A stretch of 48,077 bases of DNA from Rhodospirillales bacterium (GTDB lineage: Bacteria > Pseudomonadota > Alphaproteobacteria > Rhodospirillales > Casp-alpha2), in assembly GCA_018662225.1 (NCBI GenBank), contig JABJGO010000060.1, positions 1 to 48,077 of the forward strand. Direction: 5' to 3'. The translations under genes were made by a program, and so were the position numbers. The notes beneath the pieces are model-generated. The model did not search any database and was not told where the DNA came from. It was given only the letters and a program-made list of their open reading frames with translations. Below, piece by piece: positions 1-7,815 of the stretch. Within the stretch, counting starts at the first letter, position 1. Each line of letters starts with the position of its first letter.

Positions 1-591
1 AATCACAGGGTCAACCCACAACCACCCCATTTGCGATACGATGATTAACGATCCAACCACGCTGATATTGACCAGAATATCCATTCTGTAGTGCAGGGAA
101 TCCGCTTCAATTGCCAGCGAGCCCGTGCGCATCACCACGTACCGCTGGAAACTGACCAAAATCCCGGTCAGGACGATCGAAACCGCCATGACCAGAAATC
201 CGATGTCCAGATTGGTAATATCACGTGGGTTAACGAACCGCTCACCCGCTTCGATCAGCAAAAACACAGCGGAGCCACAGATAAAGGCCGACTGTGCCAA
301 TCCGGCCAGTGATTCCGCCTTGCCATGGCCGAACCGGTGTTCCCGGTCTGCCGGCTCCAGCGCATGTCGAACGGCCAGCAAATTGACCATGGACGCGCCA
401 CCATCCAGTAGCGAGTCGATAAGTGTCGAAAATATACTGACCGAATCCGTCGCATACCATGCCACCAACTTGGCACAGATTAAGGTAACCGCCACGCTGA
501 CCGAAGCATACGTCGCCAACCGCATCAGCCGGGCAGAAGACGCGCCGACGGTCTCAGGAATATGAAGGGATTGAGGCTGTTCCTGGGTCAC
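1..591 (-). CDS. fieF: Cation diffusion facilitator, FieF-like (partial, C-terminus off window)
   Basis: N-terminal 197 codons of an inner-membrane divalent metal/proton antiporter of the CDF family. Visible family marks are DSLLDGG (metal-site Asp59 and Asp63, the DxxxD of TM2), HRFGHGKAE at 85-93, and LHYRMD with the HxxxD pair His167/Asp171 of TM5. Hydrophobic segments around 30-50, 95-115 and 130-150 fit TM helices. The GTG start at 589-591 overlaps the TGA of pdxH as GTGA, so the two are translationally coupled. ATG starts further in would cut into the first helix region. Substrate (Fe, Zn or other) cannot be set from this fragment; the FieF label rests on the D-D/H-D metal site and family likeness. 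Confidence 0.85.
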   Translation of the reverse strand, partial: MTQEQPQSLHIPETVGASSARLMRLATYASVSVAVTLICAKLVAWYATDSVSIFSTLIDSLLDGGASMVNLLAVRHALEPADREHRFGHGKAESLAGLAQSAFICGSAVFLLIEAGERFVNPRDITNLDIGFLVMAVSIVLTGILVSFQRYVVMRTGSLAIEADSLHYRMDILVNISVVGSLIIVSQMGWLWVDPVI

Positions 592-1175
592 GGGAACAAC
601 CGGTGTGTGGCCCACCCGTCACCATCGCGTTCGTACACAATCCGGTCATGCAGGCGGAAGGTCTGGTCCTGCCAGAATTCTACCATCTCGGGCACCAGTC
701 TGAAACCAGACCAGAATTCCGGCCGGGGAACCGTGCCAATATTGAACTTGGCGGTATATTCTGCAATGCGCTTTTCCAACGCCAATCGGCCTTCCAGTTT
801 TTGCGACTGTTTGGATGCCCACGCACCGATCTGGCTCATTTTGGGGCGTGATCCGAAATACTCGTCGGCCTCTTCCGGTGATACCGGTTGTACAGCGCCT
901 TCCACCCGGACCTGACGTTTCAGCGATTTCCAGTGAAAGCACATGGCCACATTGTTGTTCGCCTCGATCTGGTTCGCCTTGCGACTGCCGAGATTGGTGT
1001 AGAAAACGAAGCCCTGCTCATCCACGCTTTTCAACAACACCATCCGCACTGACGGCTTTCCATCACCCGACACTGTGGCCACGGCCACCGCATTGGGGTC
1101 GCTGGTTTCTGATTCCTTGGCATCGCCGAACCAGCTGTCGAACAAATCAAACGGGCTTTCCTGTTCGCTTATCAT
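588..1175 (-). CDS. pdxH: Pyridoxamine 5'-phosphate oxidase
   Basis: 195-residue cytosolic flavoenzyme that oxidises pyridoxine/pyridoxamine 5'-phosphate to pyridoxal 5'-phosphate with FMN, the last step of PLP synthesis and salvage. The FMN-binding core RMVLLKSVDEQGFVFYTN and the following GSRKANQIEAN and FHWKSLKRQVRVEG stretches are near-canonical. The C-terminal PLP-contact region reads RLHDRIVYERDGDGW, and the protein ends LFP rather than the common LSP or LAP. Length fits the shorter alphaproteobacterial forms. The start is the ATG at 1175, divergent from the lipoprotein gene at 1268; the downstream cation pump overlaps its stop by 4 bp. Confidence 0.95.
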   Translation of the reverse strand: MISEQESPFDLFDSWFGDAKESETSDPNAVAVATVSGDGKPSVRMVLLKSVDEQGFVFYTNLGSRKANQIEANNNVAMCFHWKSLKRQVRVEGAVQPVSPEEADEYFGSRPKMSQIGAWASKQSQKLEGRLALEKRIAEYTAKFNIGTVPRPEFWSGFRLVPEMVEFWQDQTFRLHDRIVYERDGDGWATHRLFP

Positions 1176-1267
1176 TTTGTTATTCCGGGTTATGAGATAA
1201 AATAGAATATGAACAAGAAAGATATCAGGTCACACAGCCCGGAGACAATCACATCCATGGCACTTCC

Positions 1268-1756
1268 ATGAAAAAGTCTGTTATCGCAATGATGATGGGG
1301 ATAGCTCTATTCCTGTCTCTGACCCTGTCAGCCTGCGACACAATGGGCAATCAGGCGGGCGAAACCATTGGCACCGTAGTCGGTATGACCATTGGTGCCC
1401 TGCTCGGCTCTGAAATCGGTGATGGCTCGGGGCAGGTTGTTGCAACCGCTATCGGTGCCGTCACCGGCCGCCTGGTTGGGGCTGGACTGGGGAAGGCGCT
1501 GGACGGGCGGGATTGGGAGTTGGCCGAAGCCAATGCGCAAGATACCCTTGAGAACAAGAATTCCGGTGAAACCGGTAGCTGGGACAACCCTGATTCGGGT
1601 AATTCCGGTACCATCAAACCGGGTGACACCTATACCGCCGACAGTGGCGAAGATTGTCGGGATTTCGAATCGAGTGTCGTTGTGGACGGTAAAACCGAGG
1701 TCGCAACTGGTCGGGCCTGTAAACAGGCCGATGGGTCGTGGCTGATTATTCAGTGA
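1268..1756 (+). CDS. Glycine-zipper 17 kDa surface-antigen-type lipoprotein
   Basis: 162 residues. A signal peptide ends in the lipobox LSAC, with lipidated Cys about residue 23. It is followed by a Gly/Ala-rich two-helix zone (roughly 28-78, with repeated GxxxG such as GTVVGMTIGALLGSEIG), the signature of the Rickettsia 17 kDa antigen/glycine-zipper 2TM family. The C-terminal part contains CRDFESSVVVDGK and GRACKQADGSW, the surface-antigen motif with two Cys. Probably an outer-membrane lipoprotein; its specific role is unknown. A GGAGA at 1241 is 22 bases from this ATG but 11 bases from another ATG at 1257, which opens a four-codon reading frame ending in the TGA that overlaps the real ATG (ATGA). 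Confidence 0.85.
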   Translation: MKKSVIAMMMGIALFLSLTLSACDTMGNQAGETIGTVVGMTIGALLGSEIGDGSGQVVATAIGAVTGRLVGAGLGKALDGRDWELAEANAQDTLENKNSGETGSWDNPDSGNSGTIKPGDTYTADSGEDCRDFESSVVVDGKTEVATGRACKQADGSWLIIQ

Positions 1757-1858
1757 AAAGCCCGTTTTTCTGCCATATTTTATCTAGTTCCTCAGGCATG
1801 ACGGCCTGCCAAATGGTGACTATTGCGAATACCATGTGTTACGGGCAATCTTTCCGCC

Positions 1859-2719
1859 ATGCGTTCACTTTATAAAATTCTTGGCCTGTCCAAGCGGGCC
1901 ACTGCCGATGAAATCAAGGCAGCTTTTCGCAAGCAGGCCCGTGATAAACATCCCGATGCCAACGCCAATAACCCCAAGGCCGAAGAATCGTTCAAGGAAC
2001 TGAACCAGGCCTATGCCATTCTGTCTGATCCGGATCAGCGGGCCAGTTATGACCGGGGCGACATTGACGAAGCGGGTGCTGCCAAGCGTCCCAAGGGGGC
2101 GCGGAAATCCAACCCGTTTGATGAATTCGCCAAGCGCTATACAAAGTCACGCGAAGACAAGATGCGTAACGTGCGGATTATGGGCGCAGATGTGAGCTAC
2201 ATCCTGCGGGTGAGTTTCATGGACGCGGTACGCGGGGCCATCAAGCATGTGAGCATGACCAGTGGCAAGCGGCTCAAAGTCACGATCCCACCCGGCACAC
2301 GCCACGAACAGGTTCTGCGCCTGAAAAAACAGGGCATGTCCGGAATCGGCGGTGGCGCGGATGGTGATGCACTGGTGGAGATTTTGGTTGATGGTAATGA
2401 TGTGTTTCGCATAGAGGGCGATGATATATGCCTGGACCTGGCCATTACCCTACCCGAAGCTGTACTGGGTGCCCGCGTTGAAGCGCCCACAGTGGATGGC
2501 ACCGTCAACGTGACCATCCCGGCCAATTCCAACACTGGATCATTTTTGCGACTACGCGCAAAAGGCATGCCCCGCAAAGATGGCAACCGTGGTGATCAGT
2601 TGATCAGGCTCATGGTTACACTACCCAATAAACCGGATTCGGCCCTGAACGAGTTTATGAAGTCGTGGAAGCCGCCCAGCAGTTACTCAGTTCGCAAGAA
2701 GACCGTGAAATCAGACTAG
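1859..2719 (+). CDS. DnaJ/CbpA-type J-domain co-chaperone
   Basis: 286-residue class II J-protein that would stimulate DnaK ATPase and bind clients. The J domain occupies residues 1-65 with the HPD triad at 31-33. A short linker rich in Lys/Arg follows, and then two beta-barrel C-terminal domains (about 115-275) with the conserved VTIPPGTRHEQVLRLKKQGM and SFLRLRAKGMP segments. There are no CxxCxGxG zinc repeats, so it is CbpA-like rather than true DnaJ. The in-frame TTG at 1823 would add 12 residues before the J domain; the ATG at 1859 fits the family. It lies 124 bp upstream of fabI. Confidence 0.85.
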   Translation: MRSLYKILGLSKRATADEIKAAFRKQARDKHPDANANNPKAEESFKELNQAYAILSDPDQRASYDRGDIDEAGAAKRPKGARKSNPFDEFAKRYTKSREDKMRNVRIMGADVSYILRVSFMDAVRGAIKHVSMTSGKRLKVTIPPGTRHEQVLRLKKQGMSGIGGGADGDALVEILVDGNDVFRIEGDDICLDLAITLPEAVLGARVEAPTVDGTVNVTIPANSNTGSFLRLRAKGMPRKDGNRGDQLIRLMVTLPNKPDSALNEFMKSWKPPSSYSVRKKTVKSD

Positions 2720-2754
2720 AATCGACCGAAAACGCGGGAATTCAGGCACATTCA

Positions 2755-2791
2755 TTGACCTTTCCGCAAACATCGTTTAAGGCCTTACACT
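2755..2791 (+). promoter_or_regulatory. Possible fabI promoter region (weak)
   Basis: TTGACC at 2755-2760 resembles a -35 box and TACACT at 2786-2791 a -10 box, but their spacing (25 bp) is too long for a standard sigma-70 promoter. If TACACT is the -10, the -35 must be the weak TTTCCG at 2761-2766 (19 bp spacing). Recorded because this is the only non-coding space before fabI. Confidence 0.25.
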
Positions 2792-2792
2792 A

Positions 2793-2810
2793 GATTGTTT
2801 TTAAACAATC
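2793..2810. promoter_or_regulatory. Perfect 18-bp palindrome upstream of fabI
   Basis: GATTGTTT, two T bases, then AAACAATC: two 8-bp arms that are exact reverse complements, 33 bp before the fabI ATG and directly after a TACACT sequence that could be a -10 box. The position suits an operator for a dimeric repressor of fatty-acid synthesis genes. It is too AT-rich and too far from a T run at the right end to be a convincing terminator for the dnaJ-like gene. The regulator is unknown. Confidence 0.4.
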
Positions 2811-2842
2811 AACGAATTTAGAAGCTAAAGGAAGCCCCGTTT

Positions 2843-3655
2843 ATGACGAATCCAGCACCACTCATGGCCGGTAAAAAAGGCTTAATCATGGGCGTCGCCA
2901 ATGATCGGTCTATTGCCTGGGGGATATCAAAAGCCCTTAGTGAACATGGTGCCGAGCTCGCATTCACCTATCAGGGCGATGCATTGCTGAAACGGGTTCA
3001 ACCACTGGCTGCATCTGTGGGCTCAGACATGGTCATGCCCTGTGATGTGACGGATTCAGGTAGCCTGCAAACCACGTTCGATACCATTGCCGAGAAATGG
3101 GGCAAGCTGGACTTCATCCTGCACGCCATCGCCTTTTCGGATAAAGAAGAGCTGAAAGGCCGCTATATCGACACCTCCGCTGATAACTTTCAGGCCACCA
3201 TGAATATCTCGTGCTACTCATTCACTCAAGTTTGCCAGCATGCGGCACCCATGATGAACGAAGGCGGTAGCCTGCTGACACTCACGTATTTCGGTGCGGA
3301 ACGCGTCATGCCCCACTACAACGTCATGGGCGTTGCCAAGGCAGCCCTTGAAACCAGCGTACGGTACCTGGCCGAAGACCTGGGCAAAGACGGTATTCGG
3401 GTGAACAGCCTGTCGGCTGGCCCCATGAAGACGCTGGCCGCATCCGGTATCGGTGACTTCCGTTATATCTTGAAGTGGAACGAGTACAATTCGCCTCTTC
3501 GCCGTAACGTGACCCTTGATGACATCGGCGGTGCGGGTATGTACCTGCTGTCCGACCTGGCCAGCGGTGTTACCGGCGAAAACCATCATGTGGACTGCGG
3601 GTACAACATTGTCGGTATGAAAGCCGTTGATGCCCCTGATATTTCTGTTGTCTAA
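2843..3655 (+). CDS. fabI: Enoyl-[acyl-carrier-protein] reductase (NADH)
   Basis: 270-residue cytosolic SDR-fold enzyme that reduces trans-2-enoyl-ACP, the last step of each fatty-acid elongation cycle. The N-terminus has the FabI-type nucleotide motif MGVANDRSIAWGI. Active-site residues Tyr149, Tyr159 and Lys166 lie in TYFGAERVMPHYNVMGVAK with the Tyr-x6-Lys spacing of FabI. SAGPMKTLAASGIGDF matches the substrate-binding loop region. A strong Shine-Dalgarno AAGGAAG precedes the ATG. It probably forms an operon with aroC, which starts 18 bp after its stop. Confidence 0.97.
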   Translation: MTNPAPLMAGKKGLIMGVANDRSIAWGISKALSEHGAELAFTYQGDALLKRVQPLAASVGSDMVMPCDVTDSGSLQTTFDTIAEKWGKLDFILHAIAFSDKEELKGRYIDTSADNFQATMNISCYSFTQVCQHAAPMMNEGGSLLTLTYFGAERVMPHYNVMGVAKAALETSVRYLAEDLGKDGIRVNSLSAGPMKTLAASGIGDFRYILKWNEYNSPLRRNVTLDDIGGAGMYLLSDLASGVTGENHHVDCGYNIVGMKAVDAPDISVV

Positions 3656-3673
3656 GCGTTAAGCTGGGAAACT

Positions 3674-4756
3674 ATGTCACACAATTCGTTCGGCCACCTG
3701 TTTCGCACCACCACCTTTGGTGAAAGCCATGGGCCCGCTATCGGCTGCGTGGTTGACGGAACGCCGCCCGGTATTTCACTGAACGAAGTGGATATCCAGA
3801 CATATCTGGACCAGCGCAAGCCCGGCCAATCCCGCCATACAACCCAGCGCAAAGAAAGCGACACCGTGGAAATCATGTCCGGTGTAATGGACGGTATAAC
3901 CACAGGCGCGCCCATTGGCCTGTTGATTCGAAACGAAGACCAGCGCTCAAAAGATTATGACGATATCAAAGACCAGTTCCGTCCCGGCCATGCCGATGTG
4001 ACCTACACCATGAAATACGGCATTCGCGACCATCGTGGTGGTGGCCGCTCGTCGGCCCGCGAAACCGCCATGCGCGTGGCATCGGGTGCCGTTGCCCGCA
4101 AGGTTATCGACCATCTGGTCGAAGGCGGTATGAGCATTCGTGGCGCGCTGGTACAAATGGGCACCCATACGGTGGACCGGAATAATTGGGACTGGAGCGT
4201 TGTGGACTCGAACCCGTTCTGGTGCCCCGACGCGCGGATGGCGGCCACGTGGGAACAATACCTTGATGAAATCCGTAAACAGGGATCATCCGTTGGGGCC
4301 GTGATCGAAGTTCATGCATCGAACGTACCCGCCGGTCTGGGTGCACCCATCTATGGCAAACTGGACGGTGATCTAGCAGCCGCCATGATGAGCATCAACG
4401 CGGTTAAAGGCGTTGAAATCGGTGAAGGCATGAATGCCGCGGCCTTGCGCGGTGAGGAAAACGCCGATCAAATGCGCATGCAGGGCGACAATATTGGGTT
4501 CTTATCAAACCATGCTGGCGGTATTCTGGGTGGTATATCCAACGGCCAGGATGTGGTTGTGCGGTTCGCCGTCAAACCCACCAGTTCAATCCTGACCCCG
4601 GTCCAAAGCGTGGACGCCGGGGGCAATGATGTTGACGTCTCCACCAAAGGTCGCCATGACCCCTGCGTGGGCATCCGGGCCGTGCCTGTGGGTGAGGCCA
4701 TGATGGCTTGTGTGCTGGCCGATCACCTAATGCGTCACAAGGCGCAGTGCGGGTAA
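3674..4756 (+). CDS. aroC: Chorismate synthase
   Basis: 360 residues, the usual length. Converts 5-enolpyruvylshikimate 3-phosphate to chorismate using reduced FMN, the last step of the shikimate pathway. All three family signatures are present: [18 protein letters not shown] near the start, the [18 protein letters not shown] block in the middle, and [17 protein letters not shown] near the end. It follows fabI with an 18-bp gap and GGGAAA as ribosome-binding site. A small rhodanese gene begins 9 bp after it. Confidence 0.97.
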   Translation: MSHNSFGHLFRTTTFGESHGPAIGCVVDGTPPGISLNEVDIQTYLDQRKPGQSRHTTQRKESDTVEIMSGVMDGITTGAPIGLLIRNEDQRSKDYDDIKDQFRPGHADVTYTMKYGIRDHRGGGRSSARETAMRVASGAVARKVIDHLVEGGMSIRGALVQMGTHTVDRNNWDWSVVDSNPFWCPDARMAATWEQYLDEIRKQGSSVGAVIEVHASNVPAGLGAPIYGKLDGDLAAAMMSINAVKGVEIGEGMNAAALRGEENADQMRMQGDNIGFLSNHAGGILGGISNGQDVVVRFAVKPTSSILTPVQSVDAGGNDVDVSTKGRHDPCVGIRAVPVGEAMMACVLADHLMRHKAQCG

Positions 4757-4765
4757 GTACAAAAT

Positions 4766-5089
4766 ATGAGTGACGTTAAACAGGCTGACGTTCAGACAAT
4801 CACCGCATGGGTTGATGCCGGTGAGGCCGTCATCATAGATGTGCGTGAGACGCAAGAATATGCCATGACGCACGTACCCGGCAGCATCCATATCCCCATG
4901 TCAGCATTCAACCCCGACGCCCTGCCCTCAATTAAGGACAGTCACCATCTGGTGTTCATGTGTGCCGTCGGCCAACGCTCACAAGCCGTGGCTAGCCAAT
5001 TGCTGAGCGGGAATTACATCTCAAGTGCGGTCAATATGATCGGCGGCATCCAAGCCTGGGAAATGGCGGGATATCCTGTATCCACCTGA
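4766..5089 (+). CDS. Single-domain rhodanese (sulfurtransferase)
   Basis: 107-residue cytosolic rhodanese. It shows the IIDVRETQEYAMTHVPGSIHIP substrate-side motif and the active-site loop CAVGQRS with catalytic Cys66, which would carry a persulfide. Size and simplicity resemble GlpE or YgaP-type domains, but the acceptor is unknown. It ends the fabI-aroC run, and its stop is only 4 bp from the 3' end of the broken tlyA copy that marks the start of an inserted block. Confidence 0.9.
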   Translation: MSDVKQADVQTITAWVDAGEAVIIDVRETQEYAMTHVPGSIHIPMSAFNPDALPSIKDSHHLVFMCAVGQRSQAVASQLLSGNYISSAVNMIGGIQAWEMAGYPVST

Positions 5090-5093
5090 GGCT

Positions 5094-5349
5094 TACACGA
5101 GCTTCAAACTAGCCCCAATCAAAAACTCCACGTTACCATCTGGCCACGTAATTGGGTTTTTTCGACTCCAATTACCTGCCAGTCCGTGTCGTTGGAAATC
5201 CACGCTTCAATATCGGCACAGGCCATCTGGTGTAGTTCTGGGTCGCGGGCCACGCCGCCTTTGCCGACGAGCCCCTTGCCCACTTCGAACTGCGGCTTGA
5301 TGAGGGCGATGAGGAAGGCACCCGGTTTGGCGAAGCTCATGATCCGCAG
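5094..5349 (-). pseudogene. Broken copy of the tlyA 3' end
   Basis: The reverse strand encodes about 73 residues almost matching the C-terminal third of the intact TlyA at 7054-7800 (shared blocks include FLIALIKPQFEVGKG and VGKGG.RDPELHQM). The nucleotide match is roughly 80-90% by eye. A single-base deletion near the end (in the segment equivalent to GPEGNVEF) shifts the frame so that the protein ends early at WSF; in the other frame the sequence carries on to a TAA at 5094. The similarity stops abruptly near 5345, at codons equivalent to the first Met of the MSLAKPG block. There is no start, S4 domain or SAM-binding motif, so it is non-functional. Confidence 0.85.
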
Positions 5350-5374
5350 CAGATGTTTCGCGTCAAATTAATTG

Positions 5375-6313
5375 TCAGGCGCCCGCTATATGCGCGACTG
5401 AATGACGATAGGCACTGGGCGTGATTTTATGTTCCCTTTTAAAAGCACGACTGAAAGCCGCTTCAGAGGCGTAGCCTACGCTTTCCGCAACTTCCATCAT
5501 TGGCATGGTTGCAGATTTCAAGATATCTTTTGCCCTTAGCATTCTCCAGGTGGTGAGATAATTCATCGGCGTATCTCCGACCAACTCCTTGAAACGTGCG
5601 GCAAGCCCTGATCGTGACATTCCCACTTCTTTTGCGATATCTGAAAGTGTCAAATCGTGATTGGCCCGAACGTGTATGACCTTAAGAGCATTGTTAATCC
5701 GTTTATCGCCAAGAGCCGCTAAAAATCCGTGTTCTTCCGATTGCTCCAGCAAATATTCTCTAATAACCTGAATGAGCAATACTTCCGCCAACCGTTCAAC
5801 AATAGTCTCTGTTCCCAGTTGCTCGCCCCCTGATTTACCCACAAGCACGGGGGCAATTCCTTCTATCCAATTTGGCTGTTTGTTTCCCATGCCTTTAATA
5901 TGAATCAGGCGTGGCAAGTCCCTGACAAAGGGATGGTTCATCGTGCGGTCAAATTCGAAATGGCCACAGAGCAGGCGAACCGTTTCTTCACCTTCCTGAA
6001 AGGGCTGAGTTCCTGATTGAATGGAGGACAGGACCTCCAACCCAGGTATTGTCTCGGTTTCCGGATCGTCTTGCAGTGTGTGGGCGTCCCCGTCCGGTAT
6101 TAATACAACGTCACCCGACGAAAGGAGATGTCGCTCTCCATCCAGCACGAGCCAACATTGACCACGAATAACAACGTGATATTGGGCAAAAGGGCTATTG
6201 CCCATTTCCATTCCCCATGGAGATGAAAAATCAGATTGAAAATAGACACACCCTTTAAGCCGTATTAGCCGCAAAATGTCGCTAAGGGCGTCTTGGTTAT
6301 CGGCCTGCATCAC
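5375..6313 (-). CDS. AraC-family transcription regulator with N-terminal cupin (cupin_6 type)
   Basis: 312 residues. The N-terminal half (about 15-110) is a cupin-like sensor with YHVVIRGQCWLVLDG and LLSSGDVVLIPDGDAH. The C-terminal 100 residues hold the paired HTH of AraC/XylS proteins: LTLSDIAKEVGMSRSGLAARFKELVG and the second helix set ending GYASEAAFSRAFKREHKITPSAYR. It reads away from the cupin lipoprotein gene at 6501 and shares a 187-bp intergenic region, so that gene is its likely target. The ligand is unknown. It belongs to the block bracketed by the two tlyA 3' ends, and base composition looks more AT-rich than the flanking operons. Confidence 0.9.
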   Translation of the reverse strand: MMQADNQDALSDILRLIRLKGCVYFQSDFSSPWGMEMGNSPFAQYHVVIRGQCWLVLDGERHLLSSGDVVLIPDGDAHTLQDDPETETIPGLEVLSSIQSGTQPFQEGEETVRLLCGHFEFDRTMNHPFVRDLPRLIHIKGMGNKQPNWIEGIAPVLVGKSGGEQLGTETIVERLAEVLLIQVIREYLLEQSEEHGFLAALGDKRINNALKVIHVRANHDLTLSDIAKEVGMSRSGLAARFKELVGDTPMNYLTTWRMLRAKDILKSATMPMMEVAESVGYASEAAFSRAFKREHKITPSAYRHSVAHIAGA

Positions 6314-6377
6314 AGTTTTCCATTTCTGATTTCATCGACGTTAAGTATAGAGAACCATGTACGGTATGCTCCAGAGA

Positions 6378-6393
6378 CACAATTCACATTGTG
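6378..6393. promoter_or_regulatory. Inverted repeat between the AraC regulator and the cupin gene
   Basis: CACAAT, four bases, ATTGTG: two 6-bp arms in the divergent intergenic region. The position suits an operator of the AraC-type protein or of another dimeric regulator. No clear -35/-10 pair overlaps it. Confidence 0.3.
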
Positions 6394-6500
6394 GTGCATG
6401 GACGATCGGTCAAATCATTTGGATTTCCAGTCATTGGATGGATGCTCCCTTTAGGCTAGTTCTCATATTCCATTGTAATGATGAATAAGGGAGACTTTCT

Positions 6501-6962
6501 ATGAGCACTGATTATTTGACTCCGGCAAAAGCACTGGCTGTTACCGCATTTCTCGGGCTATTTTTATCCGCCTGTGCCAACAATAATGAAATTGTAGGCT
6601 TCGATCCAAACAAAGACACGGCTACACCAGCGTCTCAAATTGCATTTAAGAACATCAACCCAGCTATCAGTATGGGTGGCGCTTATGGCGATATGTCGAA
6701 AGGCGGCCATGGAACATTCGGAAAGTTTCCGGCGAATTTCATAACGCCGGTTCATACCCATACAGGGGCGTATCACGGTGTGGTGATTTCAGGAACCATG
6801 ACCAATCCCTTCGATGGCGAAATCTCACCGCCAGAAATGGGCCCCGGCTCTTACTGGTACGTTCCTGCGAAATCAGTTCATGCGACTGCCTGCGTATCAG
6901 CGACGCCTTGCCAATTCTATTTCCATGCTGACGAAGCTTTCGATTTCCACCCTGAGGAATAA
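6501..6962 (+). CDS. Cupin lipoprotein (DUF4437-like)
   Basis: 153 residues. A signal peptide of about 24 residues ends with the lipobox LSAC (Cys25), so the protein is probably a membrane-anchored periplasmic lipoprotein. The rest is a small cupin: PVHTHTGAYHGVVISG carries the metal-type His cluster, followed by MGPGSYWYVPAKSVHATA. This arrangement resembles the DUF4437 cupins, whose substrate is unknown. AAGGGAG precedes the ATG. It diverges from the AraC-type gene, which also has a cupin sensor; the pair may form a small ligand-response unit. It converges on tlyA across a hairpin. Confidence 0.8.
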   Translation: MSTDYLTPAKALAVTAFLGLFLSACANNNEIVGFDPNKDTATPASQIAFKNINPAISMGGAYGDMSKGGHGTFGKFPANFITPVHTHTGAYHGVVISGTMTNPFDGEISPPEMGPGSYWYVPAKSVHATACVSATPCQFYFHADEAFDFHPEE

Positions 6963-6980
6963 AGCCCGAAACACTGGCGT

Positions 6981-7018
6981 AAAAATAACCCAGGGGCATC
7001 CACGTTGGGTGTCCCTGG
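6981..7018 (-). terminator. Hairpin terminator of the tlyA operon
   Basis: Arms CCAGGG (6990-6995) and CCCTGG (7013-7018), extended inward with a few imperfect pairs. On the minus strand the stem is followed by TTATTTTTA, so it works best for transcripts coming from tlyA. On the plus strand it lies 27 bp after the cupin gene stop but has no T run. Confidence 0.6.
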
Positions 7019-7053
7019 TCGCTGTATGTGGCTAACGAGGGGGAGAACTCTCT

Positions 7054-7800
7054 CTACAATCTAGCCCCAATCAAAAACTCCACATTCCCTTCCGGGCCAG
7101 TAATCGGGCTTTTTTCGATACCGGTCACGGTCCAGTCCGTATCATTGGTGAGCCACACTTCGATATCGTCACAAACCATCTGGTGTAGTTCAGGATCGCG
7201 GACCACGCCGCCTTTGCCGACATGGCCTTTGCCCACTTCGAACTGAGGTTTGATGAGGGCGATGAGGAAGCTGCCCGGTTTGGCGAGGCTCATGGCAGCG
7301 GGCAGGACCGTTTTCAAACCAATGAAGCTGGCGTCGCAGACCACCGCGTCGATGGGATCCGGTATCTGCTCACGGGTCAGGTGTCTGGCGTTGGTTTTTT
7401 CCAACACCTCCACCCGATCATCGGACCTGAGTTTCCAGTCCAACTGACCATGCCCCACATCCACCGCGTAAACTTTGGTGGCACCTGCGTTGAGCAGCAC
7501 ATCCGTAAACCCGCCAGTGGAACAACCCACATCAATACAGATTTTATCCGTAGCATCGAACCCGAAGTGCTCCAGCCCATGGGCCAGTTTGACGCCACCG
7601 CGTGACACCCATGGATGATCGCGGCCTTTGAGCTCCAGTTCGTCACCCTCGGTCACAGTGATGCTGGCTTTATCCAGACGGTGCGTGTTTCGGTAAACCA
7701 GCCCCGCCATAATAAGCGCCTGCGCGCGGGCGCGGCTTTCCGCCATACCACGTTCGACCAGTGCTACATCAAGGCGCACTTTTTTGGGTTTGGATGCCAT
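7054..7800 (-). CDS. tlyA: TlyA-family rRNA 2'-O-methyltransferase (hemolysin A family)
   Basis: 248 residues. An S4 RNA-binding domain occupies about 5-65 (VRLDVALVERGMAESRARAQALI). An FtsJ-like Rossmann methyltransferase follows, with the SAM-binding motif DVGCSTGGFTDVLL around 90 and VVCDASFIGL further on. Family members methylate ribose 2'-O of 16S and/or 23S rRNA; the hemolysin name is historical. It is the last gene of the minus-strand run from the deacetylase through dxs, starting 15 bp after the dxs stop. A second broken copy of its 3' end lies at 5094-5349. Confidence 0.92.
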   Translation of the reverse strand: MASKPKKVRLDVALVERGMAESRARAQALIMAGLVYRNTHRLDKASITVTEGDELELKGRDHPWVSRGGVKLAHGLEHFGFDATDKICIDVGCSTGGFTDVLLNAGATKVYAVDVGHGQLDWKLRSDDRVEVLEKTNARHLTREQIPDPIDAVVCDASFIGLKTVLPAAMSLAKPGSFLIALIKPQFEVGKGHVGKGGVVRDPELHQMVCDDIEVWLTNDTDWTVTGIEKSPITGPEGNVEFLIGARL

Positions 7801-7815
7801 TTGACTGAATGAGGA

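Noticed and set aside
5186-5371. Plus-strand reading frame across the broken tlyA copy
   Set aside because: The same antisense pattern occurs over the intact tlyA; it is a by-product of its codon use and has no start signals.
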